This document shows positions 16,070 through 25,015 of a DNA stretch of 27,325 nucleotides, in pieces. A model generated the notes under the pieces. It worked only from the letters and a program-made list of their open reading frames with translations, was not told the origin of the DNA and did not search any database. The translations under genes and the position numbers were made by a program. Source of the DNA: Cymbomonas tetramitiformis (taxonomy: Eukaryota > Chlorophyta > Pyramimonadophyceae > Pyramimonadales > Pyramimonadaceae); contig LGRX02027658.1 of NCBI GenBank assembly GCA_001247695.2, positions 1 to 27,325 on the forward strand, written 5' to 3'. Position 1 is the stretch's first letter; each line of letters starts with the position of its first letter.

Positions 16070-16790
16070 CATGCACCCCTCAAATCACTGCCCACGACAC
16101 ACCTGTCACGGGCAGTGACTGCGGGCCGTGTTGGGGGGCATACGGTGAGGCGTATGGCCCCCAAGCACCCCTCAGATCACTGCCCATGGCATAACTGTCA
16201 CGGGCAGTGACTGCGGGCCGTGTCGGGGGGCATACGGTGAGGCGTGTGACCCCCAAGCACCCCTCAGATCACTGCCCACGGCACGGCCGTCACGGTCAGT
16301 GATTGTGGGCCGTGTCGGGGGGCATAAGGTGAGACGTGTGACCTCCAAGCACCCCTCAGATCACTGCCCACGACACATGTGTCACGGGCAGTGATTGTGG
16401 GCCGTGTGGGAGGGGCATAAGGTGAGGCATGTGACCCCCAAGCACCCCTCAGATCACTGCCCATGACAAAGCCGTCACGACTAGTGATTGTGGGCCATGT
16501 GGGGGAGCATAAGGTGAGGCGGGTGACCCCCAAGCACCCCTCAAATCATTGCCCACGACAAACCGGACTAAGCCGTTACGGGCGGTGATTGTGGGCCGTG
16601 TGGGGGGGCGTGAGGTGAGGCGGGTAACCCCCAAGCAACCCTCAGATCAATGCCCACGACAAAGTCGTCACGGGCAGTGATTGTGGGCCGTGTTGGGGGG
16701 CATAGGGTGAGGCGAGTGGCCTCCAAGCACCCATCAAATCATTGCCCATGACAGAGCTGTCACGGGCGGTGATCGAGGGCTGTGATGGAT
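16070..16790. repeat. 92-bp satellite, 8 tandem copies, each with a 9-bp hairpin
   Basis: Units beginning GCACCCCTCA occur at 16073, 16165, 16257, 16349, 16442, 16534, 16635 and 16727 (92, 92, 92, 93, 92, 101, 92). The best copies hold a perfect inverted repeat, TCACTGCCC ... GGGCAGTGA, around 16 bases. GTGGGCCGTGT and GGGGGGCAT follow. It starts exactly at the outer end of the CACTA-like right terminus. Confidence 0.9.
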
Positions 16791-16869
16791 ACAAGATACC
16801 CGCCACAAGATACCATACTCACGTCCCCGCCCCCCTTCCACCATACATTAATCACTCACCTTTAAGAAA

Positions 16870-17175
16870 ACCGTGCCCAACCCGCATGCGCCCACGTTCC
16901 GCCGCACCAACCCGCAACAACCACATACATCCTACCGGCCACACCCCCATATGGTCGCGTGTCAGAGGAGTTGTCCTCACACCGCACCATATATATTCAG
17001 TGTGCCCAACCCACATGCGCCCACGGTCCGCCGCACCGACCCGAAACAACCACATACATCCTACATGCCACACCCCCATATGGTCGCGTGTCAGAGGAGC
17101 TGTCCTCACACCACACCATACATATTCAGTGTGCCCAACCTACATGCGCCCACGGTCTGCCGCACCGATCCGAAA
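16870..17175. repeat. Short block of the 132-bp satellite, about 2.5 copies
   Basis: Units with CCAACCCxCATGCGCCCACG...GGTCGCGTGTCAGAGGAG...CCTCACACCGCACCATA have GGTCGCG at 16953 and 17082. It is the same family as the large block at 18140-20030. Confidence 0.9.
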
Positions 17176-17190
17176 CAATATACGTCTTGT

Positions 17191-17431
17191 TATGTTTTAC
17201 TATCAAGACGTACCAAACCAATACATATCTACAAGTGGAGCCACGGGTCCGGGGGCGCGCCTCGAGCCTTGAATCACAAGGACACGCGCACGCCTCTCCT
17301 AACCCACCGGCTGTAATCCACAACTACCCCAAAAGAAGATGCCTTGAAGACGAGTAGCCACGGGTACAGGGGGCGCGCAACGAGCCTTGAATTAGGCCAC
17401 GCGCACGCCGCTCCCGACCCACCGGCACATC
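17191..17431. repeat. Duplicated segment, copy 1 (partner 20114-20354)
   Basis: The segment begins TATGTTTTACTATCA and ends CGACCCACCGGCAC. It contains an internal tandem pair of AGCCACGGGTxC(A)GGGGGCGCGC...CGAGCCTTGAATC...CACGCGCACGCC. The partner follows the large satellite block, so satellite plus trailing segment were duplicated as a unit. Confidence 0.85.
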
Positions 17432-17639
17432 GTCGGGGAAAAGAAATACAACCTTCCGTCATGTAACCTTGCCGGCCGGTCGAAGCAGTACCCTCCCGAG
17501 CTGAACACCATCTAGAAACCAACACAAGTGGAACACGCTTGTACGCACGTCTCTTTTTAAGCAACCTCTGACGGCGGAACGTATTACATAAATTAGGTTT
17601 AAGATAGGCAATCGGTTTCAGGCATCACGGAAAACTCAC

Positions 17640-17758
17640 CGGGGGTTCCGCAGGCTCTTCAGGCGCGCCGTCTTCTTCCCCCGCGGGCTCCTCATCGGAG
17701 TCCTCATTGAGGTCCAACTCGGCTGCTGCAGCACCGGCTTGACCAGCTTGGCCTACAA
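17640..17758 (-). CDS. Possible exon encoding an acidic tail
   Basis: On the minus strand an open segment lies between an acceptor (GTGTGCAG|GTTGTAG) and a strong donor (CCCCCG|GTGAGT). It encodes an Ala-rich then Asp/Glu-rich peptide (AAAAELDLNEDSDEE...). I do not recognise a family; acidic low-complexity exons occur in many nuclear proteins. No other exon of such a gene is visible within the window. Confidence 0.3.
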
Positions 17759-17780
17759 CCTGCACACGCGAAAACCCGTT

Positions 17781-17925
17781 CAGATCAATGCCCACGACAA
17801 AGTTGTCACGGGCCGTGTCGGGGGGCACGGGGTGAGACGTGTGACCCCGGAGCACCCTTCACTTCACTGCCCATCACGACAAAGTTGTCAAGGGCCGTGC
17901 TTGTGGACTTGTGGGGGAGCAAGGG
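17781..17925. repeat. Two partial copies of the 92-bp satellite
   Basis: CAGATCAATGCCCACGACAA...GTTGTCACGGGCCGTGTCGGGGGGCAC...GTGACCCCGGAGCACCC followed by a second, more diverged copy. It lies between the two blocks of the 132-bp satellite, so the two families are interleaved. Confidence 0.8.
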
Positions 17926-18139
17926 GTTCACCTTCCATGGTCGCAATTGCTTGACCGAGCTCACGCACGCCCAGTCGTTCATGTGTTCATCCCAAATCGT
18001 GGGGCGGGCACAACACGCAGCTTGTTGGTGACAATTCGCGACTCCGTTCTGACCTGCGTGGGTATCGGCTAAAGGTTACAAGTGTTCAACTGTATCGAAA
18101 TATTCAGTGCCAGATTAGCTTTCATGATATTTGTCCTAT
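17926..18139. other. Spacer with no recognisable feature
   Basis: I see no gene, repeat unit or RNA structure between the partial 92-bp copies and the start of the large satellite block. Confidence 0.4.
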
Positions 18140-20030
18140 AATCAAGGGACCCAACCCACATACGCCCACGCGTGGTGTGCCACACCAACCCAAAACAAAC
18201 ACATGCATACTGCTGGCCACACCCCCATATGGTCGCGTGCCAGAGGAGCTGTCCTCACATCGCACCATATATATCCAGTGTGCCCAACACACATGCGCCC
18301 ACGGTATGCCGCACCAACCCAAAACAACCACATACATCCTACAGGCCACACCCCCTTATGGTCGCGTGTCAGAGGAGCTGTCCTCACACCGCACCAAACA
18401 TTTTCAAGGGGCCCAACCCACACGCGCCCACGGTCTACTTTGCCGCACCAACCCAAAACAACCGCATACATCCTACAGGGCACACCCCCTTATGGTCGCG
18501 TGTTAGAGGAGCTGTCCTCACACTGCACCAAACATTTTCAAGGGGCCCAATCCACATGCGCCCACGGTCTGCCGCACCAACCCGAAACAACCGCATACAT
18601 CCTACAGGGCACACCCCCTCGTTCCGGTCGCGTGTCGGAGGAGCTGTCCTCACACCGCACCATGCATATTCCGTGTGCCCTACCCACTTACGCCCACGGT
18701 CTGCCGCACCAACCCGAAACAACCGCATACACCCTACAGGGCACACCCCCTCGTTCCGGTCGCGTGTCGGAGGAGTTGTCCTCACACCGCACCATACATA
18801 TTCCGTGTGCCCAACCCACATGTGCCCACGCGTGGTGTGCCACACCAACCCCAAACAACCACATACATAGTGTTGGCCACACCCCCTTCTTCTGGTCGCG
18901 TGTCGGAGGAGCTGTCCTCACACCGCACCATGCATATTCAGTGTGCCCAACCCACTTACGCCCACGGTCTGCCGCACCAACCCAAAACAACCGCATACAT
19001 CCTATAGGGCACACCCCCTCGTTCCGGTCGCGTGTCGGAGGAGTTGTCCTCACACCGCACCATACATATTCCGTGTGCCCAACCCACATGTGCCCACGCG
19101 TGGTGTGCCACACCAACCCCAAACAACCACATACATAGTGTTGGCCACACCCCCTTCTTTTGGTCGCGTGTCAGAGGAGTTGTCCTCACACCGCACCATA
19201 CATATTCAGTGTGTCCTACCCACTTACGCCCACGGTCTGCCGCACCAACCCGAAACAACCGCATACACCCTACAGGGCACACCCCCTCGTTCCGGTCGCG
19301 TGTTAGAGGAGTTGTCCTCACACCGCACCATACATATTCAGTGTGCCCAACCCACATGTGCCCACGCGTGGTGTGCCACACCAACCCAAAACAACCACAT
19401 ACACAGTGTTGGCCACACCCCCTTCTTCTGGTCGCGTGTCTGAGGAGTTGTCCTCACACCGCACCATACATATTCAGTGTGTCCTACCCACTTACGCCCA
19501 CGGTCTGCCGCACCAACCCCAAACAACCGCATACACCCTATAGGGCACACCCCCTCGTTCCGGTCGCGTGTTAGAGGAGTTGTCCTCACACCGCACCATA
19601 CATATTCAATGTGCCCTACCCATTTACGCCCACGGTCTGCCGCACCGACCCAAAACAACCGCATAGATCCTACCGGCCACACCCCCTTATGGTCGCGTGT
19701 CAGAGGAGTTGTCCTCACACCGCACCATACATATTCAATGTGCCCTACCCATTTACGCCCACGGTCTGCCGCACCAACCCAAAACAACTGCATAGATCCT
19801 ACAAGGCACACCCCCTTCGTTCCGGTCGCGTGTTAGAGGAGTTGTCCTCACACCGCACCATATATATATTCAGTGTGCCCTACCCACATGCGCCCACGGT
19901 CTGCCGCACCGACCCAAAACAACCACATACAGCCTATAGGCCACATCCCCTTCTTCTGGTCGCGTGTTAGAGGAGTTGTCCTCACACCGCACCAAACATA
20001 TTCAAGGGGCCCAACCCATATGCGACTACG
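18140..20030. repeat. 132-bp satellite block, 14 copies, with a 268-bp dimeric higher-order repeat
   Basis: GGTCGCG occurs at 18231, 18360, 18494, 18626, 18758, 18894, 19026, 19162, 19294, 19430, 19562, 19691, 19824 and 19959. From 18758 to 19562 the spacing alternates 136/132, so every second unit repeats at exactly 268 bp. Two monomer types alternate: one with ACATGTGCCCACGCGTGGTG, the other with ACTTACGCCCACGGTCTGCC. Long apparent ORFs in several frames on both strands repeat the unit and are not genes. Confidence 0.93.
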
Positions 20031-20113
20031 CTCGGACCGCCACACCTTTGCATCGATCGTTTCTCCCGGTTAAACGGACATACACGCAATACATAAATGG
20101 ATAGATGTATAGA

Positions 20114-20354
20114 TATGTTTTACTATCACCCCATACCAAACCAATACATATCTACAAGTGGAGCCACGGGTCCGGGGGCGCGCCTCGAGCCTTGGATCAC
20201 AAGGACACGCGCACGCCACTCCTAACCCACCGGCTATAATCCACTTCCACCCCAAACGAAAAAGACATGCTAAACAATTAGCCACGGGTACAGGGGGCGC
20301 GCCTCGAGCCTTGAATCAGGACACGCGCACGCCGCTCCCGACCCACCGGCACCT
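20114..20354. repeat. Duplicated segment, copy 2 (partner 17191-17431)
   Basis: Near-identical to copy 1 including the internal tandem pair. It differs mainly in the AT-rich stretch between the two internal halves. Confidence 0.85.
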
Positions 20355-20364
20355 TGTCCCTGGT

Positions 20365-20455
20365 ATGGCACCTCGGATTTTGACCGAGATCTCCAAGCTT
20401 CGGTGCTTCGCCCTCAATGGGCTCCGCGCTTGGGCTCTTGTTGAGCTAGTACCAC
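20365..20455 (-). tRNA. tRNA-like sequence 1, with enlarged anticodon region
   Basis: The acceptor GTGGTAC pairs with GTGCCAT (two G-U pairs). D stem GCTC/GAGC has a 5-base loop AACAA, and T stem CTCGG/CCGAG has loop TCAAAAT. CCAAG/CTTGG forms the anticodon stem but encloses about 30 bases, as if an intron or insertion sat in the loop. No anticodon can be assigned. Confidence 0.45.
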
Positions 20456-20586
20456 GATTTAAATTGCTTGCAAGTTCAATCAAGGCCATGCGATATGTTA
20501 TAATAAGAAGTTTTTACCAAGCACAAGGTTCAGGCTAATAGAGATGAAGAATAACTAGTATGATGACAATTAACTTCTTCGTTTGT

Positions 20587-20660
20587 GTGGCACCTCGGAG
20601 TCAAAACCGAGATCTCCAAGCCAAAAGGCTTGACGCTCTTGTCGGTTGAACTAGTGCCAC
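20587..20660 (-). tRNA. tRNA-like sequence 2
   Basis: The acceptor is perfect (GTGGCAC/GTGCCAC). The D stem is GTTC/GAGC, and the T stem CTCGG/CCGAG has an 8-base loop. The anticodon stem region TCAAG/CTTGG encloses CCTTTTGG, 8 bases where 7 are normal. Flanking bases (GATTCAACTTGCTTG...GATGAAGAAT) resemble those of copy 1, so the two are tandem duplicates. Confidence 0.45.
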
Positions 20661-20766
20661 GATTCAACTTGCTTGAAGTTTTAGTCAAGGCCACGCAAAA
20701 TGTTACAACAAAAAGTCGTTCCCAAGCACAAGGTGAAAGCTAATAAAGATGAAGAATGAATAGTAT

Positions 20767-20835
20767 CGGGCACCTCGGAATCAAACCGAGATCTCCAAGC
20801 CAAAAGGCTCGGCGCTCTTGTTGAGCTAGTGCCTC
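20767..20835 (-). tRNA. tRNA-like sequence 3
   Basis: The acceptor keeps five pairs (GGCAC/GTGCC) with two outer mismatches. D stem GCTC/GAGC has loop AACAA. The T arm CTCGG-TTTGATT-CCGAG is one base from a canonical B box. The anticodon stem CCGAG/CTTGG encloses an 8-base loop, CCTTTTGG. A CT-microsatellite follows on the plus strand. Confidence 0.45.
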
Positions 20836-20927
20836 AAAGTCTTTTCTCTCTCTCTCTCTTGATGCCATGCAAAAGAAATACAAAGAAGTACAAAGAAATA
20901 CAAAGAACGAAGGCTTACCATAGCTAT

Positions 20928-20994
20928 GTGACACCTCGGACTTTAACCGAGACCTCCAAACCAAGGTTTGGCGCTCTAATTGAGCTAGTGTCAC
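20928..20994 (-). tRNA. tRNA-like sequence 4, first of a 319-bp tandem repeat
   Basis: A perfect 7-bp acceptor (GTGACAC/GTGTCAC) is followed by TA, then D stem GCTC/GAGC with a 5-base loop AATTA lacking GG. The anticodon stem CCAAA/TTTGG has a 6-base loop CCTTGG. T stem CTCGG/CCGAG has loop TTAAAGT. It folds as a cloverleaf but with non-standard D and anticodon loops. No T run follows the 3' end directly. Confidence 0.5.
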
Positions 20995-21246
20995 CAATTC
21001 TGGCGTGGCTGCAGAATTTGTCTTCTACAACTTAGGGTCATGAGGGATTTTTGCATCTTTCGAGGAAAATGTCACAAACAGGTCAAGACATGATCAATTT
21101 AAAGTGGTTTTCCGCGAGGAAAACACCTGTCAGGTCAAAAATGTCGTCCGGAAAGCCGTTTCGCCGCCAGCGAAAGGTCTGTCCGTCAGTGAAAAGTGTG
21201 GAAATGAGAGTGAACGAAAGGTGAATGAGAAGCGTACCACAATTAT

Positions 21247-21313
21247 GTGACACCTCGGACTTTAACCGAGACCTCCAAACCAAGGTTTGGCGCTCTAATT
21301 GAGCGAGTGTCAC
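21247..21313 (-). tRNA. tRNA-like sequence 5, second unit of the 319-bp repeat
   Basis: Identical to copy 4 except for one base in the linker before the D stem (TC for TA). The start-to-start distance from copy 4 is 319 bp and the intervening sequence is also repeated. Confidence 0.5.
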
Positions 21314-21565
21314 CAATTCTGGCGTGGCTGCAGAATTTTTCCTCTACAACTTAGGGTCATGAGGGATTTTTGCATCTTTCGGGGAAAATGTCACAAACAG
21401 GTCAAGACATGATCATAGTAGGGTGGTTTTCCGCGAGGAAAACACCTGTCAGGTCAAAATTGTCGTCCGGAAAGCCGTTTCGCCGCCAGCGAAAGGTCTG
21501 TCCGTCAGTGAAAAGTGTGGAAATGAGAGAGAACGAGAGGTGAATGAGAAGCGTACCACAATTAT

Positions 21566-21632
21566 GTGACACCTCGGACTTTAACCGAGACCCCCAAACC
21601 AAGGTTTGGCGCTCTAATTGAGCTAGTGTCAC
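21566..21632 (-). tRNA. tRNA-like sequence 6, third unit of the 319-bp repeat
   Basis: Same cloverleaf as copy 4, with one change in the variable region (GGGGTC for GAGGTC). It is 319 bp from copy 5. The flank after it is a more diverged version of the repeat. Confidence 0.5.
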
Positions 21633-21830
21633 CAGAACTGCTACGGCTGCAAAATTCTATCGACAAATCATAGGGTTGAAAAGCAAAGTCGCAGTTTTCG
21701 GAGAAATCATCCAAAGAAGATAAATGATGGACGAATTCGGTGTAATTTTCCGCGACAAACAAGCTCGTCAAGTCGGATATGTTGTCAGAAACCCCGTTTT
21801 AGCGCCAGCGAAAGGTCTGTGCAACAAAAG

Positions 21831-22280
21831 AAAACACTTTAATGGTAAAGAGAAGCTTGACTTTGACTTGCGGCGCGTGTGCTGCTCAAGCAAAACTCCG
21901 AAGTGAAATTTTGAATCTTCACGGATGGATCCCAGTTTCTGATTGGCGCATCGTCGCACCCTCCATGTCGCCTCGAATATAATTTCTCTTCCTTGCCTAG
22001 AGCGCGAGCTCTCGTCGTCGGGAATGACATCTATCTGCTATCTGACTATCATATCTCGTGTATAATTACTTTGAGCCCCACGCCACCCAAATTATAATTT
22101 CTTCATTTGGCTTTTTCCTTCTTTGGCCTCTTACAAACCCAGCCTCTTCGAGTCATATCTCCTGGCATCGCATCGCGCCAGTCATTCTGGGACTCTCGCG
22201 TGAACCCTGGGGCATCCTGAAGCGGGCTTGGTGACATTCCTATGTCATCGGGTATATAATTCTACCGATTTATACCGACT
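21831..22280. other. Spacer without a recognisable gene
   Basis: Ordinary-looking unique sequence. No open frame of credible composition and no repeat is visible apart from short TATAATT and TCGTCG runs. It may include the leader or a decayed LTR of the gag gene that follows, but I find no second copy in the window. Confidence 0.4.
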
Positions 22281-22350
22281 TAAAGCAAACTTAAGCAAAC
22301 TTAAGCAAACTTAAGAAAACTTAAGCAAACTTAAGCAAACTTAAGCAAAA
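22281..22350. repeat. 10-bp tandem repeat, 7 copies of TTAAGCAAAC
   Basis: Seven consecutive 10-base units with a single G-to-A change in the fourth and end-of-array drift. It lies 80 bases before the older gag-like region, a position compatible with a retroelement leader. Confidence 0.93.
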
Positions 22351-22529
22351 ACCTTGTTCTAGTGGTGGGTGCTCGCTATAGGAGCACTCCACAGTCAGTG
22401 CGTGCCACCCTTGCTGCTACTGACAAGACACGTGGCAATGCCGTCTTGCAATCATCTTGGGATCTTGATGTTGTGAAACGTGTTGCCAAGGACACGATAG
22501 GTACCAAGGCGTCTTCATTTTCCGGAAGT

Positions 22530-24012
22530 GAACCACATCGTCAACTTCTTTGGGATTCTTTGCGGTTGCTGCGTTGGAGTCCTCGTTTGTCAACAAGGAC
22601 ACCGCCAACGAGGACATCTTTGACCTCGTGGACGTCACCAGGGAGGTTCACCCGATCTTCAACGACATTTTACTTCGTGCGTTGGTTTCCTTGACGACAC
22701 CCCACTCTCTAGCTCGAAGGTGGGTCGACGCTTCGGCGAGAATTTCCCCGCGCGACGGTAAGCGCGCGCTACTGGAGGTCACCAAGCGGCTGCTGCCGCC
22801 TGGGCATCGGCCGCTCCGCTATCATGAGGAGCTTTTAAGCATCTCTTTTGGGTCCTCTGACGACCCAGAGCCTTTAGTGGCCCAATTTGATGATTGTCTT
22901 AAGGCTATCGCGGCTAGTGGAGCCGGCTCTTTGGACGACGAGGCCGCCAAGAGGCAGCTTCTGGCGGCACTACTGGATGCCGAGTTCTACAAGGAGGTGA
23001 TTACCCCACTTCGCCTGGACACTGAGTTGGCGAAAGTGGGCATCGAGGAGATCTACACGCACATTCTCGAGGTTTGGTGGTGTGCGAACCCTAATGGCCC
23101 TCCCAACCGCCCCAAAGCAGCCGCGCCTACCCCGACGCACACGCCTCTCGGATTGGCTTACGCAGGTGGGGAGCCGCGTGACCTCTCGGACTTCCTCGAG
23201 GAGTTTGCTCGTATCGTTGGTGAGGCTTCTTACTACCCTGCTTGCCTCCCTTCGTCACGACGAGCGCGAACATGCGCGAGACACACCGCCGCCACGGGAT
23301 GATTTTCCCCGTCGGCATGGGGGCGGTGGTGTCAAATTTCCACCGTCAAAATGGCGCGACGAGCGGAACCGTCGGTCCGACGGTAAGTTTCATGGCCGTG
23401 ACCGTCGAGGTGGGCTGAAGCATCGCTTCGCGGCCTACCCACTCACGAAGGGCGGGAATTGGTCCCAAACGCATGCCACGCAGGCGGCACGGTGCGTTTC
23501 CTTCCATCCTGCATCTTCGGCCTTCGTTCAGGAGTGCCCCCTGTGCCCTGGACACTTTCATGACACCGCGCGTTGCCCGGAGGTGTGTGGTTCTTGTGAT
23601 GTGGGGCTACGTAATGCCGCCATGGAATTGGACGAGGTCGTTTCGGCCTTCCAAACCGCTTTTGACGACGAGGACGACGGGGAATTTGCCGAGTTGTGCC
23701 ACGAGCACGACCGGCCGCTGGTGCGTGACGACCCCGAGCCCTTCACTTACCCGACGGGGCACGACGTGGGATTGCGTGCTCACTATGCGGGTTTGGGGCG
23801 CGCTACATCGGACGCCGGCATGGGAGGGATACTTGCCGACGCACGAGGCGTGCTCGCCTCTCTGCGGTCTGCTGCTGCGGAGGTCGGTGGTGCTGCCATG
23901 GCCAGTGTGCAGGCACCCCTTCACCTTGGCATTTTGTCTGTGCCGCAGGTGGTGTGCGATGTGCCACCACCTGCCAATCACGAGATCGACACTAAACGAC
24001 GATCGCTCTTAA
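22530..24012 (+). pseudogene. Old retrotransposon gag gene with CCHC zinc knuckle, frameshifted
   Basis: The first open part (from 22527 to about 23240) encodes a helical capsid-like protein (IFNDILLRALVSL, DASARISPRDGKRALLEV, SSDDPEPLVAQFDDCLKAI). The frame then changes near 23230-23260 into DEREHARDTPPPRDDFPRR, a basic stretch, and a canonical zinc knuckle CPLCPGHFHDTARCPEVC (C-x2-C-x4-H-x4-C) at about 23534-23587. The N-terminal part before 22527 lies in another frame (22362 onwards), so there are at least two breaks. Gag proteins form retroelement particles and bind RNA through the knuckle. No protease, reverse transcriptase or integrase follows. The capsid part resembles the gag at 25419-26798 (shared pattern N-x-IL...A...P-DG...L...D-DP-P), implying related families. 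Confidence 0.6.
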
Positions 24013-24362
24013 TTGGAAGATGCGCTTTGAATTCGAAGATTTTTGAAGGTCATTGTTTTGATGTTTTTTACATTATTTTAAACATATCATGCCCAAAAAA
24101 TAGGGTGGTTATAATTTTGGAAGTTTTTCTCATCGTACGAGGCGGGGTTTTCAGAATTCTTACGATCGCACTAGTCACATCACTAGTGCGATCTGACTTC
24201 GCACTAGTCACGCGACTAGTGCGGACTCAAGCGACACACGGCCGTACGGGGCACCCGGCGATGAACCAACGACATTCCGGTCACTCATGATCATTTTGGA
24301 AGCATTTCAAACCAAAAACAAAAAAATAAAAAATTTGGAAGGAGTGACTTCTTCCAATTCAG
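24010..24362. mobile_element. Candidate MITE-like insertion in the old gag region, with twin hairpins
   Basis: AATTGGAAGA at 24011 and its reverse complement TCTTCCAATT near 24351-24360 could be short terminal inverted repeats of an AT-rich 350-bp segment that breaks the gag reading frame. I found no clean target duplication. Inside lie two perfect hairpins (24164-24193 and 24200-24223) built on ACTAGT. The sequence composition differs sharply from the GC-rich gag on both sides. Confidence 0.4.
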
Positions 24363-24393
24363 AGCGTTCGTCGTTACTAGGCTTTACCCTGTT

Positions 24394-24684
24394 TTGCCAT
24401 CGGACCCAGTTGCCCACAAGTCTCCTTTCGAGGAACCGCTCCGGGTCACCTTTATGGACCAGGTCTTGCCGGCATGCGACGACGCATCTCTTAATTTGTG
24501 TTCGATTGACCCTTCTCACGGCTCAGTTCACCCGATTGAGCTTTCCGTGATCGACGATGACGACGACTCCGACGGTTATTCTTACCACGGAGACGAGATT
24601 GCTGAAATCTGTATAGGCAGCCCTGACAGGAAGTCCCGGTCAGGCCCCTATGACAGATTCCTAGGACCAACACTGGACTGCTAA
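24394..24684 (+). pseudogene. C-terminal remnant of the old gag-like ORF
   Basis: The open frame SPFEEPLRVTFMDQVLPACDD...SVIDDDDDSDGYSYHGDEI ends in a TAA-containing spacer. It is acidic like the tail of the younger gag (DDDVALHAVSQDADQFALDEPDDS). It is separated from the rest of the old gag by the AT-rich insertion. Its assignment to the same gene is inferred from position and acidity. Confidence 0.35.
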
Positions 24685-24752
24685 CTGATCTATAGGTTCG
24701 TGCTGTGACACACGCTGTGTCACAGGTAGGCTAGACTCCGAAACCGTCCGAG

Positions 24753-25015
24753 TCACGGGTACTGTGACTTTCCCCCCACTGTATGGGAGGAGTCCAGATC
24801 CTTTGCTCACCCCTTGCCCTGAGTGACCCTGCCATCTTGTCATCTGTCATCTCCCTGACAGCCGACTGTCTCACTGCACAGATAAAAGCATGTAATGTTT
24901 TATCTATATCAGCTTATTCCGACAGATCACTGCTTGTTTCTGAGTCCTTTTGAGCCCAGTGATATATATCTATATTCACCCCTTTCATTATATATATATA
25001 TCACTGTTCTTGTCA
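24753..25015 (+). repeat. 5' LTR
   Basis: 263 bp, starting TCACGGGTACTGTGAC and ending CACTGTTCTTGTCA. It contains GATAAAAGCATG as a possible TATA-type element and a TA-rich run near the 3' end, where the only mismatch with the other LTR lies. The bases that follow (GGTTACGGTTCCACC) should be the primer-binding site; they are not the usual initiator-Met tRNA complement. Confidence 0.9.

Larger units (their letters stand above)
20928..21830. repeat. 319-bp tandem repeat carrying the tRNA-like sequences
   Basis: Two near-identical units (20928-21246, 21247-21565) and a third diverged unit share GAGGGATTTTTGCATCTTTC, GGTTTTCCGCGAGGAAAACACC and GCCAGCGAAAGGTCTGT. Each contains one tRNA-like sequence at its left end. 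Confidence 0.85.

Noticed and set aside
16842..17357. Genes on the plus strand with PTCAHG-type peptides
   Set aside because: They lie in the short block of the 132-bp satellite and its duplicated flank; three overlapping frames look equally open.
18131..20045. Long open frames (up to 335 codons) on both strands in the 132-bp satellite
   Set aside because: They translate the tandem unit in several frames at once and contain no domain; the unit lengths 129-136 shift frame between copies.
20365..21632. Functional nuclear tRNA genes
   Set aside because: Anticodon loops of 6 or 8 bases, missing GG in the D loop, and no T run directly after the 3' ends argue against normal decoding tRNAs.
22362..22694. 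Separate protein gene ahead of the old gag
   Set aside because: It overlaps the gag frame and continues its N-terminal side in another register; more likely part of the same frameshifted gene.
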